A stretch of DNA of 64,000 nucleotides from Curtobacterium aurantiacum (GCF_018598555.1 NZ_JAHEWN010000006.1:62001-126000), one strand, 5' to 3'. Positions 35,166-44,428 are shown, counted from the first letter of the stretch. Notes: generated by a model not told the origin, from the letters alone. Made by a program: numbers and translations.

Positions 35166-35774
35166 TTACTTCTTCGTCCGGAGCGACTCGGTGTACGCGA
35201 CGCACTCCTCGTACGTCGGCAGCAGTCCCTGTGCCGCGGCTTCCTCGAGCGTGGGGGCGCTGGTGTCCTTCTCGGAGAGCACCAGCTCGCCGAGGCCCTC
35301 GGGCAGGTCGAGCCCGACCGTCGGGTCGAGGATGGTGATCCCCTTCTCGCGCTCGGGGTTGTAGTGCGCGCTGACCAGGTAGTTCACGGTCGACTGGTCC
35401 TCGAGCGCGACGATCGCGTGGCCGAGCCCCTCGGACAGGTAGACGGCCCTGCGGTCGACGTCGTCGATCCGGACGGAGTCCCACTGTCCGAACGTCGGCG
35501 ACCCGACGCGGATGTCGACGATGTAGTCGATGAACGCCCCGCGCACGGCGGTGACGTACTTCGCCTGGCTCGGGGCGACGAGGGCGTAGTGGATGCCGCG
35601 GGCGACACCGGCCGCGGAGATCGACATGTTCACCTGGCGGAGGTCGAGCGGGTGACCGACGGTCTCCTCGAGCACGTCGGCGCGGTACGCCTCGAGGAAT
35701 GCTCCTCGTGCGTCGCCGTGCTGGACGGGCGTGAACTCCCACGCGCCAGGGATCTTCAGTTCGCGGATCTGCAC
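35166..35774 (-). CDS. rmlC: dTDP-4-dehydrorhamnose 3,5-epimerase
   Basis: The 202-residue cupin enzyme inverts C3 and C5 of dTDP-4-keto-6-deoxyglucose. Visible features are [12 protein letters not shown], the catalytic His region RGIHYAL and the [13 protein letters not shown] strand. The C-terminal tail is longer than in minimal family members (about 20 extra residues, [14 protein letters not shown]). GTG at 35774 lies six bases after TAGGCT, and that box sits back to back with the promoter of the divergent GT2 gene. It opens the rmlC-rmlA-glycosyltransferase operon. Confidence 0.96.
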   Translation of the reverse strand: MQIRELKIPGAWEFTPVQHGDARGAFLEAYRADVLEETVGHPLDLRQVNMSISAAGVARGIHYALVAPSQAKYVTAVRGAFIDYIVDIRVGSPTFGQWDSVRIDDVDRRAVYLSEGLGHAIVALEDQSTVNYLVSAHYNPEREKGITILDPTVGLDLPEGLGELVLSEKDTSAPTLEEAAAQGLLPTYEECVAYTESLRTKK

Positions 35775-35780
35775 CGGGGA

Positions 35781-35810
35781 AGCCTAGCAAGCCGTGAGTT
35801 CGCATAGGCT
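35781..35810. promoter_or_regulatory. Back-to-back -10 boxes for rmlC and GT2
   Basis: TAGGCT on the minus strand (35781-35786) serves rmlC, and TAGGCT on the plus strand (35805-35810) serves the GT2 gene. The 18-base spacing places each box near the -35 position of the other, so the two promoters probably compete. Confidence 0.6.
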
Positions 35811-35872
35811 GTCATGGTTCTGTGCCCCGCGCCCCTTGCGCTGCGACTCCCGAAACGAGACCAAGCGAGCCC

Positions 35873-36814
35873 GTGAAGCTATTCGTCCAGATCCCCTGCC
35901 TCAACGAGGAGAACACCCTCGCCAGCGTCATCGACTCCATCCCGCGGGAGATCGACGGCATCGACGAGATCGAGATCCTGGTGATCAACGACGGCAGCAC
36001 CGACCGCACCGTCGAGGTCGCCAAGGAGCACGGCGTCAAGCACTTCGTGCACCACACCACGAACATGGGCCTCGCCCGCTCGTTCCGTGACGGCGTCGAC
36101 TACGCGCTGCTGCACGGTGCGGACATCGTCGTGAACACCGACGGGGACAACCAGTACCCGCAGGCGCAGATCGCCGAGCTCGTCCAGCCGATCCTGCGCA
36201 AGGAAGCCGAGATCGTCATCGGCGACCGGCAGACGCGCACCATCGAGCACTTCTCCGGCTTCAAGAAGCTCATGCAGCGCTTCGGTTCGTGGGTCGCGAG
36301 CCGCGCGGCCGGGCTCGACCTGCCCGACGCCGCGAGCGGGTTCCGCGCGTACTCCAAGTACTCGCTGATCCGACTGAACATCGTGACGCGCTTCAGCTAC
36401 TGCATGGAGACCATCGTGCAGGCCGGCTACAAGCGCCTGGCGATCGCGTCGGTGCCGATCACGACGAACCCGAAGACCCGTGAATCCCGGCTCTTCAACA
36501 ACATCTTCCAGCACATGTTCGAGTCGGGCTCGGCGATCGCCCGCGTCTACCTGATGTACCGGCCGATGGCGCTGTTCCTCTGGGTCGCCGCGGTGCTCGG
36601 CGCGCTCGGGCTCTGGCCGCTCATCCGGTACCTGGTGCTCCTGGCGATGAACACCGGCGGCAACCACCTGCAGTCGATCATCCTCGGCGTCGTCCTGCTC
36701 ATCACCGCACTCCTGTCGATCGTCATCGGCGTCGTGGCCGACCTCACCCGCCTCAACCGCACGCTGGCCGAGGAGCAGCTCGACCTGCAGAAACTGCAGC
36801 GGTATGGCGACTGA
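35873..36814 (+). CDS. GT2 with two C-terminal membrane helices (GtrB/ArnC-like)
   Basis: The 313-residue protein has a GT-A domain (VQIPCLNEENTLASV, VINDGSTDRT, NTDGDNQYP metal site, GDRQT) and two hydrophobic helices (about residues 235-290), ending in a Leu-rich coiled tail RLNRTLAEEQLDLQKLQ. This is the layout of polyprenyl-phosphate hexose synthases such as GtrB and ArnC. They load a sugar on the lipid carrier for GT-C enzymes. It is followed directly by two DUF2142 membrane proteins, plausible users of such a donor. GTG at 35873 is used; the promoter is TAGGCT at 35805-35810. Confidence 0.88.
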   Translation: MKLFVQIPCLNEENTLASVIDSIPREIDGIDEIEILVINDGSTDRTVEVAKEHGVKHFVHHTTNMGLARSFRDGVDYALLHGADIVVNTDGDNQYPQAQIAELVQPILRKEAEIVIGDRQTRTIEHFSGFKKLMQRFGSWVASRAAGLDLPDAASGFRAYSKYSLIRLNIVTRFSYCMETIVQAGYKRLAIASVPITTNPKTRESRLFNNIFQHMFESGSAIARVYLMYRPMALFLWVAAVLGALGLWPLIRYLVLLAMNTGGNHLQSIILGVVLLITALLSIVIGVVADLTRLNRTLAEEQLDLQKLQRYGD

Positions 36815-38363
36815 CACGGCCCCGGCCGTGTCGCGCTCCGATGTCCGACCCGCGGTCGGTCGGCGCGAGCGCATCCTCGTGATCGCGATGACGGTGGCGT
36901 TCGCCGCCGTCCTCGCGGTCTGGGCAGTCGTCACGACGACGTACAAGGCCCCGGACGAACCGACCCACGTCGACGCCGTGCTGCACCTGGCGGTCGGTGA
37001 CGGCTGGCCCGAGCCCGGCGCCATGCACTACCTGAACGCGGTGCACGACACGCAGATCAGCAACATGCGGCAGTCGACCGACGCGAACGCGACGTGGGGC
37101 GAGCTGCTCCGCGAGTTCCCTGGCGTGCACCCGACGAGCATCGACCAGATGTCGCAGCACCCCGCCACGTACTACGCGCTGGCCGCCGGCGTGCTGCACC
37201 TGGTGCACTTCGAGGACCTCCGCTGGGACCTCGCCGTCATGGCGCTCCGGCTCTTCGACGCCCTGCTGGTCCTGCCGCTGCCGTTCCTGGCGTGGGCGAC
37301 GGTCCGTCGGCTCACCCGGTCGCCCCGGGCCGCCCTGGTCGGGGGTGCCGCGGTGTTCGCCCTCCCCGAGGTCGCCTCGATCGGCGCTTCGGTCACGAAC
37401 GACGCGCTCATGTTGCCGCTGGCCGGGGCGCTCGTCTACTTCGTGGTGCGCCTGCTCACCGGTGACCTCCGGGTCCGCACGACGATCTGGATCGGTCTGC
37501 TGCTCGGGGCGATGCTGCTCGTCAAGGGCACCGCCCTGCCCGCGATCCCGTTCGTGGGCATCGCCGTGATGGCCGCGGGCTGCTCCCGCGCGACCGTCTG
37601 GCGGAACGCCCTCCGGACGCTGTGGACCCTCGGGATCGCCGCCGTGGTCGGCGGGTGGTGGTGGTTGCGGAACATCCTGGTGTACCACGACATCCAGCCA
37701 GACGGCATGGCCGGTGCCCGACCACCGATGGCGTTCCCGGCCGGCACCGCCGCCAGCCCCGAGGTGTTCCTCCGCGACTACTGGAACGGCGTCACCCGCA
37801 CCTTCTGGGGCAGCGTCGGCGGCCTCACCCAGTTCCAGCTCGCCCAGGTCCTGATCGACGGGCTGACCATCGCCTCGCTCGTCGGCATCGTCGTGTGGGG
37901 CTTCCGCCGCGGCCCGTCGCTCCGCCCGGCGATCGTGCTCGCGTCGTTCCCGGTCATCCTCATCGCACTGCACCTGCAGAGCGGGTGGGGCGGGTACGTG
38001 CGGAGCACCATCGTCGCCGGCACCCAGGGGCGCTACTACTACCCCACCCTCATCGCGCTCATCGCCCTGAGCGCCCTCGCCTGGCGTCGCGTGACGGTGA
38101 CCGCCGCCGGTGCCACCCGGCTCGCCGTCGGGATGTCGATCGCGGCGATGGCCATCGCGCTGTACGGGGTCGTCTACGCGCTGCGGGCCTTCGGGCGCGA
38201 CGCCGCCTTCTGGGTGGACGAGTTCGCGGTCGGCCGGTTCGACCGCTACGGCATGGTGCCAGCGGGCACGAACTTCACCCTCGTCGCCGTCGCCGCGGTC
38301 GCGCTGACGGTCACCGCGGTGCTGCTCGTCCGCTTCATGCGCCGTCCGGAGGTGACCGCGTGA
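36804..38363 (+). CDS. DUF2142 membrane protein, GT-C-like (paralog 1)
   Basis: The 519-residue protein has about 11 membrane helices. The first extracytoplasmic loop contains YKAPDEPTHVDA, the acidic D-E-x2-H motif of DUF2142, and SQHPATYYALAAG follows. RRLTRSPRAALVG and a GWWWLRN segment are shared with the genes at 38360 and 49784. GT-C enzymes use a polyprenyl-phosphate sugar donor outside the membrane and an acidic residue in this loop, so a glycosyltransferase role is likely but unproven. The ATG at 36804 overlaps the upstream gene by 11 bases. Confidence 0.85.
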   Translation: MATDTAPAVSRSDVRPAVGRRERILVIAMTVAFAAVLAVWAVVTTTYKAPDEPTHVDAVLHLAVGDGWPEPGAMHYLNAVHDTQISNMRQSTDANATWGELLREFPGVHPTSIDQMSQHPATYYALAAGVLHLVHFEDLRWDLAVMALRLFDALLVLPLPFLAWATVRRLTRSPRAALVGGAAVFALPEVASIGASVTNDALMLPLAGALVYFVVRLLTGDLRVRTTIWIGLLLGAMLLVKGTALPAIPFVGIAVMAAGCSRATVWRNALRTLWTLGIAAVVGGWWWLRNILVYHDIQPDGMAGARPPMAFPAGTAASPEVFLRDYWNGVTRTFWGSVGGLTQFQLAQVLIDGLTIASLVGIVVWGFRRGPSLRPAIVLASFPVILIALHLQSGWGGYVRSTIVAGTQGRYYYPTLIALIALSALAWRRVTVTAAGATRLAVGMSIAAMAIALYGVVYALRAFGRDAAFWVDEFAVGRFDRYGMVPAGTNFTLVAVAAVALTVTAVLLVRFMRRPEVTA

Positions 38364-39916
38364 GCGCGCCACGACCGCTCGTCGCCCGCCACGAGTGGGT
38401 CCTGCTCGGCACGGTGACCCTCGCCTGGCTCGCCTTCCTGCTCACGTTCGCGCTCGTCACGCCGGCCTTCGGCGCACCGGACGAGCCCGCGCACGTCGAC
38501 GCCGCGTTCCGGCTGGCACTCGGGCTCGGCTGGCCGCACGGGGGCGAGATGCACTACCTCGCCGCCGTGCGCCAGATCGTCGAGCACCCGGTCCCGGCGG
38601 TCGACCGGCCCACGGTCGACGCGCTCATGGCCGCCGTGCCCGGCGACTCCCCCGCGATCGACCCGATGTCGCAGAACCCGCCGACCTACTGGCTGGTCGC
38701 CGCCGGCATCCTGCGGGTCATCCGCTTCGGCGCGCACGACTGGGCGACCTCGGTGCTGGTGCTCCGTGTGTTCGACGTCCTGCTCGTCACCGCGCTGCCG
38801 GTGCTGGTGTGGGCGGCCGTCCGCCGGGTGACCCGCTCGCCCCGGACCGCGCTCGTCGCCCCGGTCCTGCTCTTCGCGGTGCCGCAGCTGGCGCAGGTCG
38901 CGTCCGGCGTCACCGTCTGGGCCCCGGTCATCCTCCTCGGTGCCGTGCTCGTCTGGCTGAGCACGCGCGTCCTCACCGGTGACCGCTCGTGGTGGACCAC
39001 CGCGGGGCTCGCCGTCGCCGTGACCGGTCTGGCAACCCTGAACGCGCTCGGGCTGCTGGCCGTCCCGTTCGTGGTCCTGGTGTTCGTCCTGTCCCCGGAC
39101 CGCTCGTGGGGCCGGCGCGCGCTGCACGCGGGCGTGGTGGTCGTCGCCGCCGCCGCGGTGTCCGGCTGGTGGTGGGTCCGGACGCTGCTCGTCAGCGGGA
39201 CGCTCCTGCCCGACGCCCTGCGCGCCGTCACCACCGTGCAGCCGTACCCGGCGGGCGGAGCGAACCCCGGGGCGTTCGCCGGGCGCCAGTGGGACGGCCT
39301 GACCGCGTCGTTCTTCGGCGCACTCGGAGCGAACCAGTGGCCGCTGCCGCCGGTGGTCCTCGACACCCTCGCGGTCGTGGGGCTGGCCGTCATCGGCTGG
39401 TCGTACGCCAGGCGCACCCCCGGCCGTCGTGTGACGACGATCCTGCTCGTCTGGCCGGCGGTCGTCCTCGTCGCCACGCTCGCCTACAACTGGCGGAACT
39501 ACCTCGGCACGCACCAGGGCAACGGGCTGCAGGGCCGGTTCCTGTTCGTCGCGATCGTCGCGCTCGTGCTCGCCCAGGCCGTGGGCTGGCACGCGCTCGT
39601 GGTCCGTCCGGTGCTCCGCCGCCGCCTGGCCCGGCTGGCGGCCGTCGGCTCGCTCGCGATCGGTGCGTACGGCATCGGGCTGACGTACCGGGGCGCGTGG
39701 GAGAACACGCAGTTCCGGGTCACCCCGGGCGGGCTCTCGGCGATGGCCGGAGGCACGCTCACGGGGCCGTACCCGATCGCGCTGGTCGTCGTCCTCTTCG
39801 CGGCGGCGGCCGTGGCGACGGTCGTCCTGGTGTGGCGCACCTCCGCCGACCCCACCAGCGGCCCGCTAGAATCGCCGCCGACCCACGAACCGACCGTCAG
39901 GAAAGAGAACTCGTGA
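38360..39916 (+). CDS. DUF2142 membrane protein, GT-C-like (paralog 2)
   Basis: The 518-residue protein closely follows the layout of its upstream neighbour: FGAPDEPAHVDAAFRLALG in the first loop, SQNPPTYWLVAAG, RRVTRSPRTALV and SGWWWVRTLL, with about 11 helices. The GTG start overlaps the preceding stop by four bases, and its own stop overlaps the rmlB start by four, so the three are one operon. A TAGAAT box near its 3' end (39867-39872) can give rmlB an internal promoter. Tandem duplication of an ancestral gene is the simplest origin. Confidence 0.85.
   Translation: MSAPRPLVARHEWVLLGTVTLAWLAFLLTFALVTPAFGAPDEPAHVDAAFRLALGLGWPHGGEMHYLAAVRQIVEHPVPAVDRPTVDALMAAVPGDSPAIDPMSQNPPTYWLVAAGILRVIRFGAHDWATSVLVLRVFDVLLVTALPVLVWAAVRRVTRSPRTALVAPVLLFAVPQLAQVASGVTVWAPVILLGAVLVWLSTRVLTGDRSWWTTAGLAVAVTGLATLNALGLLAVPFVVLVFVLSPDRSWGRRALHAGVVVVAAAAVSGWWWVRTLLVSGTLLPDALRAVTTVQPYPAGGANPGAFAGRQWDGLTASFFGALGANQWPLPPVVLDTLAVVGLAVIGWSYARRTPGRRVTTILLVWPAVVLVATLAYNWRNYLGTHQGNGLQGRFLFVAIVALVLAQAVGWHALVVRPVLRRRLARLAAVGSLAIGAYGIGLTYRGAWENTQFRVTPGGLSAMAGGTLTGPYPIALVVVLFAAAAVATVVLVWRTSADPTSGPLESPPTHEPTVRKENS
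39867..39872 (+). promoter_or_regulatory. -10 box TAGAAT before rmlB
   Basis: It lies inside the 3' end of the DUF2142 gene, 40 bases before the rmlB start, and may be an internal promoter for rmlBD. Confidence 0.5.
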
Positions 39917-40899
39917 AGATCCTCGTCACCGGAGGAGCCGGCTTCATCGGCTCGAACTTCGTCCGCCGCACGCTGGAGGACGCGTACCCCGGCCTGGAGG
40001 GCGCCGAGGTCGTCGTCTACGACGCACTGACCTACTCCGGCAACGAAGCGAACCTCGCCCCGGTCGCCGACTCCCCCCGCTACACCTTCGTGCACGGCGA
40101 CATCCGCGACGCCGCGAAGCTCGACGAGGTCGTCCCGACCGTCGACGCGATCGTGCACTTCGCCGCCGAGTCCCACGTCGACCGCTCGGTCCGCGACTCC
40201 GGCATCTTCGTCGAGACCAACGTCGTGGGCACCCAGCGCCTGCTCGACGCCGCGCTCCGCCACGGCACCGAGCGCTTCGTGCACGTCTCCACCGACGAGG
40301 TCTACGGCTCCATCAGCGAGGGCTCGTGGGACGAGGAGCGCCCGCTCGAGCCGAACTCGCCGTACTCGGCGTCGAAGGCCGGCAGCGACCTGCTCGCCCG
40401 CAGCTACCACCGCACGCACGGACTGAACCTCTCGATCACGCGCTGCTCGAACAACTACGGGCCGTACCACTTCCCCGAGAAGGTCATCCCGCTGTTCGTC
40501 ACGAACCTGATCGACGACCAGCACGTGCCGCTGTACGGCGAGGGCAACAACATCCGTGACTGGCTGCACGTCGACGACCACACCCGCGGCATCGCGATGG
40601 TCCTGACCCGCGGCCGCGCCGGGGAGATCTACAACATCGGCGGCGGCACCGAGCTGACCAACAAGGAGCTCACGCAGCTGCTCCTCGACGCCACCGGCAA
40701 GGACTGGTCGTACGTCGACCGCGTCGCCGACCGCCTCGGCCACGACCTGCGGTACTCGGTCGACATCTCGAAGATCCAGGCCGAGCTCGGCTACGAGCCG
40801 CTCGTGCCGTTCGAGCAGGGCCTGGCCGACGTCGTGCAGTGGTACCGCGACAACCGCGCCTGGTGGGAGCCGCTCAAGCAGCGTGCGGCCCTGAGCTGA
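39913..40899 (+). CDS. rmlB: dTDP-glucose 4,6-dehydratase
   Basis: The 328-residue NAD-dependent short-chain dehydrogenase makes dTDP-4-keto-6-deoxyglucose, the second rhamnose step. It has the Rossmann motif GGAGFIGSNF, the catalytic STDEVYG with Asp-Glu (about 128-129), and Y-x3-K as Tyr151/Lys155 in SPYSASK, followed by TRCSNNYGPYHFPEK. All positions are normal. GTG at 39913 has AGGAAAGAG upstream and overlaps the previous stop (GTGA). rmlD follows after 11 bases. Confidence 0.97.
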   Translation: MKILVTGGAGFIGSNFVRRTLEDAYPGLEGAEVVVYDALTYSGNEANLAPVADSPRYTFVHGDIRDAAKLDEVVPTVDAIVHFAAESHVDRSVRDSGIFVETNVVGTQRLLDAALRHGTERFVHVSTDEVYGSISEGSWDEERPLEPNSPYSASKAGSDLLARSYHRTHGLNLSITRCSNNYGPYHFPEKVIPLFVTNLIDDQHVPLYGEGNNIRDWLHVDDHTRGIAMVLTRGRAGEIYNIGGGTELTNKELTQLLLDATGKDWSYVDRVADRLGHDLRYSVDISKIQAELGYEPLVPFEQGLADVVQWYRDNRAWWEPLKQRAALS

Positions 40900-40910
40900 A
40901 CCGGCACACC

Positions 40911-41762
40911 GTGACCAGGTACCTCATCACCGGCGCCGCCGGAATGCTCGGCCAGGACCTCCAGGCCGCGCTGGCCGGCCGCGACGTCACCGCGCTGTCT
41001 CGGGCGGACCTCGACATCACCGACCCGGCGGCCGTGGACGCCGCCGTCGCCGGGCACGACGTCGTCATCAACTCGGCCGCGTACACGAAGGTCGACGACG
41101 CCGAGGACCACGAGGACGACGCGTACGCCGTCAACGCGACCGGGCCGAGGCTCCTGGCCGAGGCCGCGGTCCGCCACGGCGCGAAGCTCGTCACCGTCTC
41201 GACGGACTACGTCTTCGACGGCAACGGCACCGCGCCCTACGCCGAGGACGCCCCGACCGACCCGATCAACGCCTACGGCCGTACCAAGGCCGCAGGCGAG
41301 GCGTTCGTGCGCGCGGTCGCTCCGGACACCTCGTACGTGGTCCGCACCGCGTGGATCTACGGCGCACACGGCCCGAACTTCGCCGCGACGATGCTCCGGC
41401 TCGCTGGGTCGCACGACACCGTCAGCGTCGTCACCGACCAGGTCGGCCAGCCGACGTGGACGGGTGACCTCGCAGCCCGGATCGTGGAACTCGTCGACGG
41501 GGACGCCCCCGCGGGCACCTACCACGGCACGAACGCCGGTCAGGGTTCCTGGTTCGACTTCACGCAGGCCATCTACCGCGAACTCGGCCTCGACCCGGAG
41601 CGCGTGCTGCCCACGGACAGCGCCGCGTTCGTCCGCCCGGCACCGCGCCCGGCGTACAGCGTGCTCGGGCACGACGGGTGGTCACGCGCCGGACTCGCGC
41701 CGATGCGCGACTGGCGCGACGCGCTGCACGCTGCGGTCGCGGCGGGTGCGTTGACCGCGTAG
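40911..41762 (+). CDS. rmlD: dTDP-4-dehydrorhamnose reductase
   Basis: The 283-residue NADPH-dependent enzyme performs the last step to dTDP-L-rhamnose. It shows GAAGMLGQDL, NSAAYTKVDDAE, STDYVFDG, Y-x3-K in NAYGRTK, and RTAWIYG, all typical of RmlD. It is a single-function protein, not the RmlC-RmlD fusion seen in some relatives. It ends the 35873-41762 operon; a long hairpin at 41779-41826 follows, a likely terminator. Confidence 0.96.
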   Translation: MTRYLITGAAGMLGQDLQAALAGRDVTALSRADLDITDPAAVDAAVAGHDVVINSAAYTKVDDAEDHEDDAYAVNATGPRLLAEAAVRHGAKLVTVSTDYVFDGNGTAPYAEDAPTDPINAYGRTKAAGEAFVRAVAPDTSYVVRTAWIYGAHGPNFAATMLRLAGSHDTVSVVTDQVGQPTWTGDLAARIVELVDGDAPAGTYHGTNAGQGSWFDFTQAIYRELGLDPERVLPTDSAAFVRPAPRPAYSVLGHDGWSRAGLAPMRDWRDALHAAVAAGALTA

Positions 41763-41778
41763 GCACGGCTCTCGACCT

Positions 41779-41826
41779 GGAGGCGCGGGTCGGGTTCCGC
41801 ACGTCGCGGACCCGACCCGCGCCTCC
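41779..41826 (+). terminator. Long hairpin after rmlD
   Basis: GGAGGCGCGGGTCGGGT at the 5' arm (41779-41800) pairs with the 41806-41826 arm with one bulged base and a five-base loop. It lies 17 bases after the rmlD stop and before the promoter of the GT4 gene, so it fits an operon terminator. Confidence 0.75.
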
Positions 41827-41871
41827 TGTCCGACCACCGACCGCGCCCAGGGGGCGTCGGGATCACCCTGG

Positions 41872-41877
41872 TAGTGT
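41872..41877 (+). promoter_or_regulatory. -10 box TAGTGT for GT4 at 41953
   Basis: It gives a leader of about 70 bases with a ribosome site GAGGAG nine bases before the ATG. Confidence 0.5.
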
Positions 41878-41952
41878 CGGGCAGCCGAGCGCGGGGCCGG
41901 CCCCCGGCCCCACGCCCACGGGCCCACGAACCACGACGAGGAGCACAGCACC

Positions 41953-43095
41953 ATGACCACCCTCCACGTCATCGTCGACCAGGTCGTCGCTCCCGTGCCG
42001 GGCGGCATCGGGCGCTACGCCGAGGAACTCGCGCGCCACCTGGTCGAGCACGCGCCGAGCGGCTGCGAGGTCGCCGGGGTGGTCTCCGCCGTCGGGTCCG
42101 ACGAGATGGCCCACCTGCGGACGCTCCTGCCGGGACTGTCCGAGCTGCAGCGGCTCCCGCTGCCCCGCCGCGAGCTCTCGCTCGCCTGGCAGGGCGGGTT
42201 CGTGGGCGGCATCGCCAAGGGCATGGTGCACGCGCCGAGTGTGCTCGCACCGTTGGTCAAGCACGACCGCTTCCAGGACCCGGGTCGGCAGACCGTGGTG
42301 ACCGTCCACGACGTCGTGCCCTGGACCAACCCCGAGACCCTCACGCCGCGCGGCGTCCACTTCCACAAGGCGATGGTGAAGCGCGCGTGGAAGCACGCCG
42401 ACGCCGTCGTGGTGCCGACCCACGCCGTCGCGGGGGCGCTCAACGAGATCCACCGGTTCGACGACCGGCTCCGCGTGATCGGCGGCGCTCCGAGCGGACG
42501 CCTCCGTCTGCCGGTCGACGCCGACCTGCGCGCGGAACGGCTCGGGCTGCCCGACCGCTACGTGCTCGCCGTCGGCACACTCGAACCGCGCAAGGCACTG
42601 TCGTCCCTGATCCAGGCGATGGCCCACCCGGACGCACCGGCCGACGTCCCCCTGGTGATCTCCGGTCCGGACGGCTGGGGCGACGTCGACGTGTACGGCA
42701 CGGCCGAGCGTGCGGGCCTGTCGCGTGAGCGGGTGAAGGTACTCGGTCGCATCGACGACGCGGACCTCGCGGTGGTCTACGACCGCGCGACGGTGTTCGT
42801 GTTCCCGAGCCTGGCCGAGGGGTTCGGTCTGCCCGTGATCGAGGCGATGAGCTTCGGCACTCCGGTGATCCACTCCGACGACCCAGCCGTGGCGGAGGTC
42901 GCGTCGGACGCCGGCGTCACGGTCGCGCGGTCACCGCGGGAGTCCTACCCCGCGCGCCTCGCCCAGGCGGTGTACCAGGTCGTGAACGACCCGCACCTGG
43001 CCAGCCAGCTCGCCGTTGCGGGGCCGGACCGCGCACGCATGTACGACTGGTCCGACTCCGCCGCGGAGACCTGGCAGCTGCACGCCGACCTCTGA
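41953..43095 (+). CDS. GT4 glycosyltransferase
   Basis: The 380-residue GT-B enzyme has GGIGRYAEELARHLVEH, VTVHDVVPWTNPE, YVLAVGTLEPRKAL and the E-x7-E donor site in AEGFGLPVIEAMSFG. It is similar in plan to the GT4 at 30341 and to mannosyl/rhamnosyl transferases. A TAGTGT box at 41872 gives a leader of about 70 bases containing a G+C-rich self-complementary stretch, then GAGGAG nine bases before the ATG. It stands alone after the rml operon and is convergent with the GH16 gene. Sugar unknown. Confidence 0.9.
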   Translation: MTTLHVIVDQVVAPVPGGIGRYAEELARHLVEHAPSGCEVAGVVSAVGSDEMAHLRTLLPGLSELQRLPLPRRELSLAWQGGFVGGIAKGMVHAPSVLAPLVKHDRFQDPGRQTVVTVHDVVPWTNPETLTPRGVHFHKAMVKRAWKHADAVVVPTHAVAGALNEIHRFDDRLRVIGGAPSGRLRLPVDADLRAERLGLPDRYVLAVGTLEPRKALSSLIQAMAHPDAPADVPLVISGPDGWGDVDVYGTAERAGLSRERVKVLGRIDDADLAVVYDRATVFVFPSLAEGFGLPVIEAMSFGTPVIHSDDPAVAEVASDAGVTVARSPRESYPARLAQAVYQVVNDPHLASQLAVAGPDRARMYDWSDSAAETWQLHADL

Positions 43096-43108
43096 CGGTC
43101 GGACCGGG

Positions 43109-43864
43109 TCAGCCCTTGTACGTGTAGGTGCTGACCCAGTCGATGTACAGGTGCCCCGAGTCGCCCCAGTCGCCCACCTGGAACATGTAGCGGTGCGCGG
43201 TCTTCGGCACGTCGTAGGTGATCGTCTTGATCACCTTGCCGTCGAGGCGGTAGCGCACGGACTTCCCGGGGATCCACTCGATCGAGTACGTGTGCCACGA
43301 ACGCCACGAGACGCCGGTGCTCAGGCTCGTCGCGTTGGCCTCCTGACCGGCGATCATCGAGTGGTGGTGCAGCATCGGCTGCTGGTCGAAGTTGGCCTCG
43401 GGGTAGTCGATCTCCCCGTCTGCCCAGCGATCGGACGACGGCCAGAGCATGAAGGCCGCGCCGTTGCCGGCACCGCCCGTCGCCTTGGCGCGGACGATGA
43501 ACTTGCCGCCCTTGTGGCCCCAGGCTCCGGTCGGCGTGCCGAAGGTGCCGGCGGCGCCGTGCTTGCCGTCGAGCTTGACGTCCATGTACCCGTTGTGCGA
43601 GCTGATCTGCGAACCCGAGTAGTACATGCCGCCGGTCCCGTCCGGGTACGGCTGCCAGGACTTGGCGTACTTCTTGGCGAAGGCGCCCTTGGCGCTGGCC
43701 GCGGTGCTGAACTGCTCGCGGAAGGTCTGCTTGAAGTTCCCGACGTCGCCGAGCGGTGCCGAGCTCGCGGTGGCTGCGGTCCCCTGACCGAGCGGACCGG
43801 CGACGAGTGCTGCTCCGAGGAGCACGACGGCGAGTGCTGCCCTCCTGGTGGTGCGTTTCTGCAT
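43109..43864 (-). CDS. Secreted glycoside hydrolase family 16 (beta-glucanase type)
   Basis: The 251-residue protein has a signal peptide (residues 1 to about 34) and one GH16 domain with the catalytic E-x-D-x2-E motif GEIDYPE (Glu151, Asp153, Glu156). Flanking elements are MLWPSSDRWADG and SIEWIPGKSVRYRLDG. GH16 enzymes cut beta-1,3 or beta-1,3-1,4 glucans, carrageenans or xyloglucan; substrate cannot be told from sequence. No binding module is attached. ATG at 43864 is chosen because it opens a standard signal peptide; GTG at 43876 would add four residues. Confidence 0.92.
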   Translation of the reverse strand: MQKRTTRRAALAVVLLGAALVAGPLGQGTAATASSAPLGDVGNFKQTFREQFSTAASAKGAFAKKYAKSWQPYPDGTGGMYYSGSQISSHNGYMDVKLDGKHGAAGTFGTPTGAWGHKGGKFIVRAKATGGAGNGAAFMLWPSSDRWADGEIDYPEANFDQQPMLHHHSMIAGQEANATSLSTGVSWRSWHTYSIEWIPGKSVRYRLDGKVIKTITYDVPKTAHRYMFQVGDWGDSGHLYIDWVSTYTYKG

Positions 43865-44113
43865 GAGGTCTGTCACTCCCTGACGTGACTGTTCGCACCC
43901 GTTCGGTGTGGGTGCCGGGCGACCGTCTCTCGGCTGCCCGGCGTTCACGGTAGTTGCTGTCCACAATCTGCGCCCGGGGGTTGACACAACTCCGCACCCC
44001 CAGTACACGGGTATTGCGCGAGGGCCCAGCACCCGGGAGAAGTCCTGGTCAGTCGGCGTGGCGTGCGGGCAGAGGCATCCGGGACGGTCGTCCGCCGCCG
44101 TCGTTGCGCGGAA
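43865..44113. other. 249-base spacer upstream of GH16
   Basis: No gene is supported. A GCACCC/GGGTGC hairpin (43895-43900 with 43910-43915) would lie in the GH16 leader. TTGACA on the plus strand near 43980 has no gene downstream. The segment probably contains the GH16 promoter and control sites, but I cannot place them with confidence. Confidence 0.4.
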
Positions 44114-44386
44114 TCAGGCCCGCGCGCGACGACGTCGCACGACCACGGCGACCACGACGGCGGCCACCGCCGCGACGACGGTGACGACCGCGGCGACCGC
44201 GGCGACGTGCACCGACGCGAGCATCGACTCGTACTGCGACTTCGTCGACACGAAGCCCATCTCAGCAGGGCCGAACCAGCCGGACACCGGGTTCATCGGG
44301 CCGGCTGCGACCAGCGCGAACCCGCAGACCACCGCAGCGACCATGGCGATCACCGAGAGGACGAGGACGGGGACGGCACGGCGCAT
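44114..44386 (-). CDS. Small membrane protein with two helices
   Basis: The 90-residue product has two hydrophobic helices (about 6-28 and 58-84) with a short extracytoplasmic loop (SGWFGPAEMGFVSTKSQYESM) and a basic cytoplasmic tail RRRRARA. ATG at 44386 follows TACGGT by six bases, as in other leaderless genes here. It lies just downstream of purE on the same strand with a 42-base gap. No family recognised; it resembles small actinobacterial membrane proteins near purE. Confidence 0.78.
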   Translation of the reverse strand: MRRAVPVLVLSVIAMVAAVVCGFALVAAGPMNPVSGWFGPAEMGFVSTKSQYESMLASVHVAAVAAVVTVVAAVAAVVVAVVVRRRRARA

Positions 44387-44392
44387 CCCGCT

Positions 44393-44398
44393 ACCGTA
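44393..44398 (-). promoter_or_regulatory. -10 box TACGGT for small membrane protein
   Basis: It ends six bases before the ATG at 44386, downstream of purE. Confidence 0.5.
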
Positions 44399-44428
44399 GC
44401 GCGGCCAGGGACACCGCCGGGACGACCG

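Noticed and set aside
43980-44020. Plus-strand TTGACA with a possible -10
   Set aside because: No plus-strand gene follows and the -10 candidates are poor.
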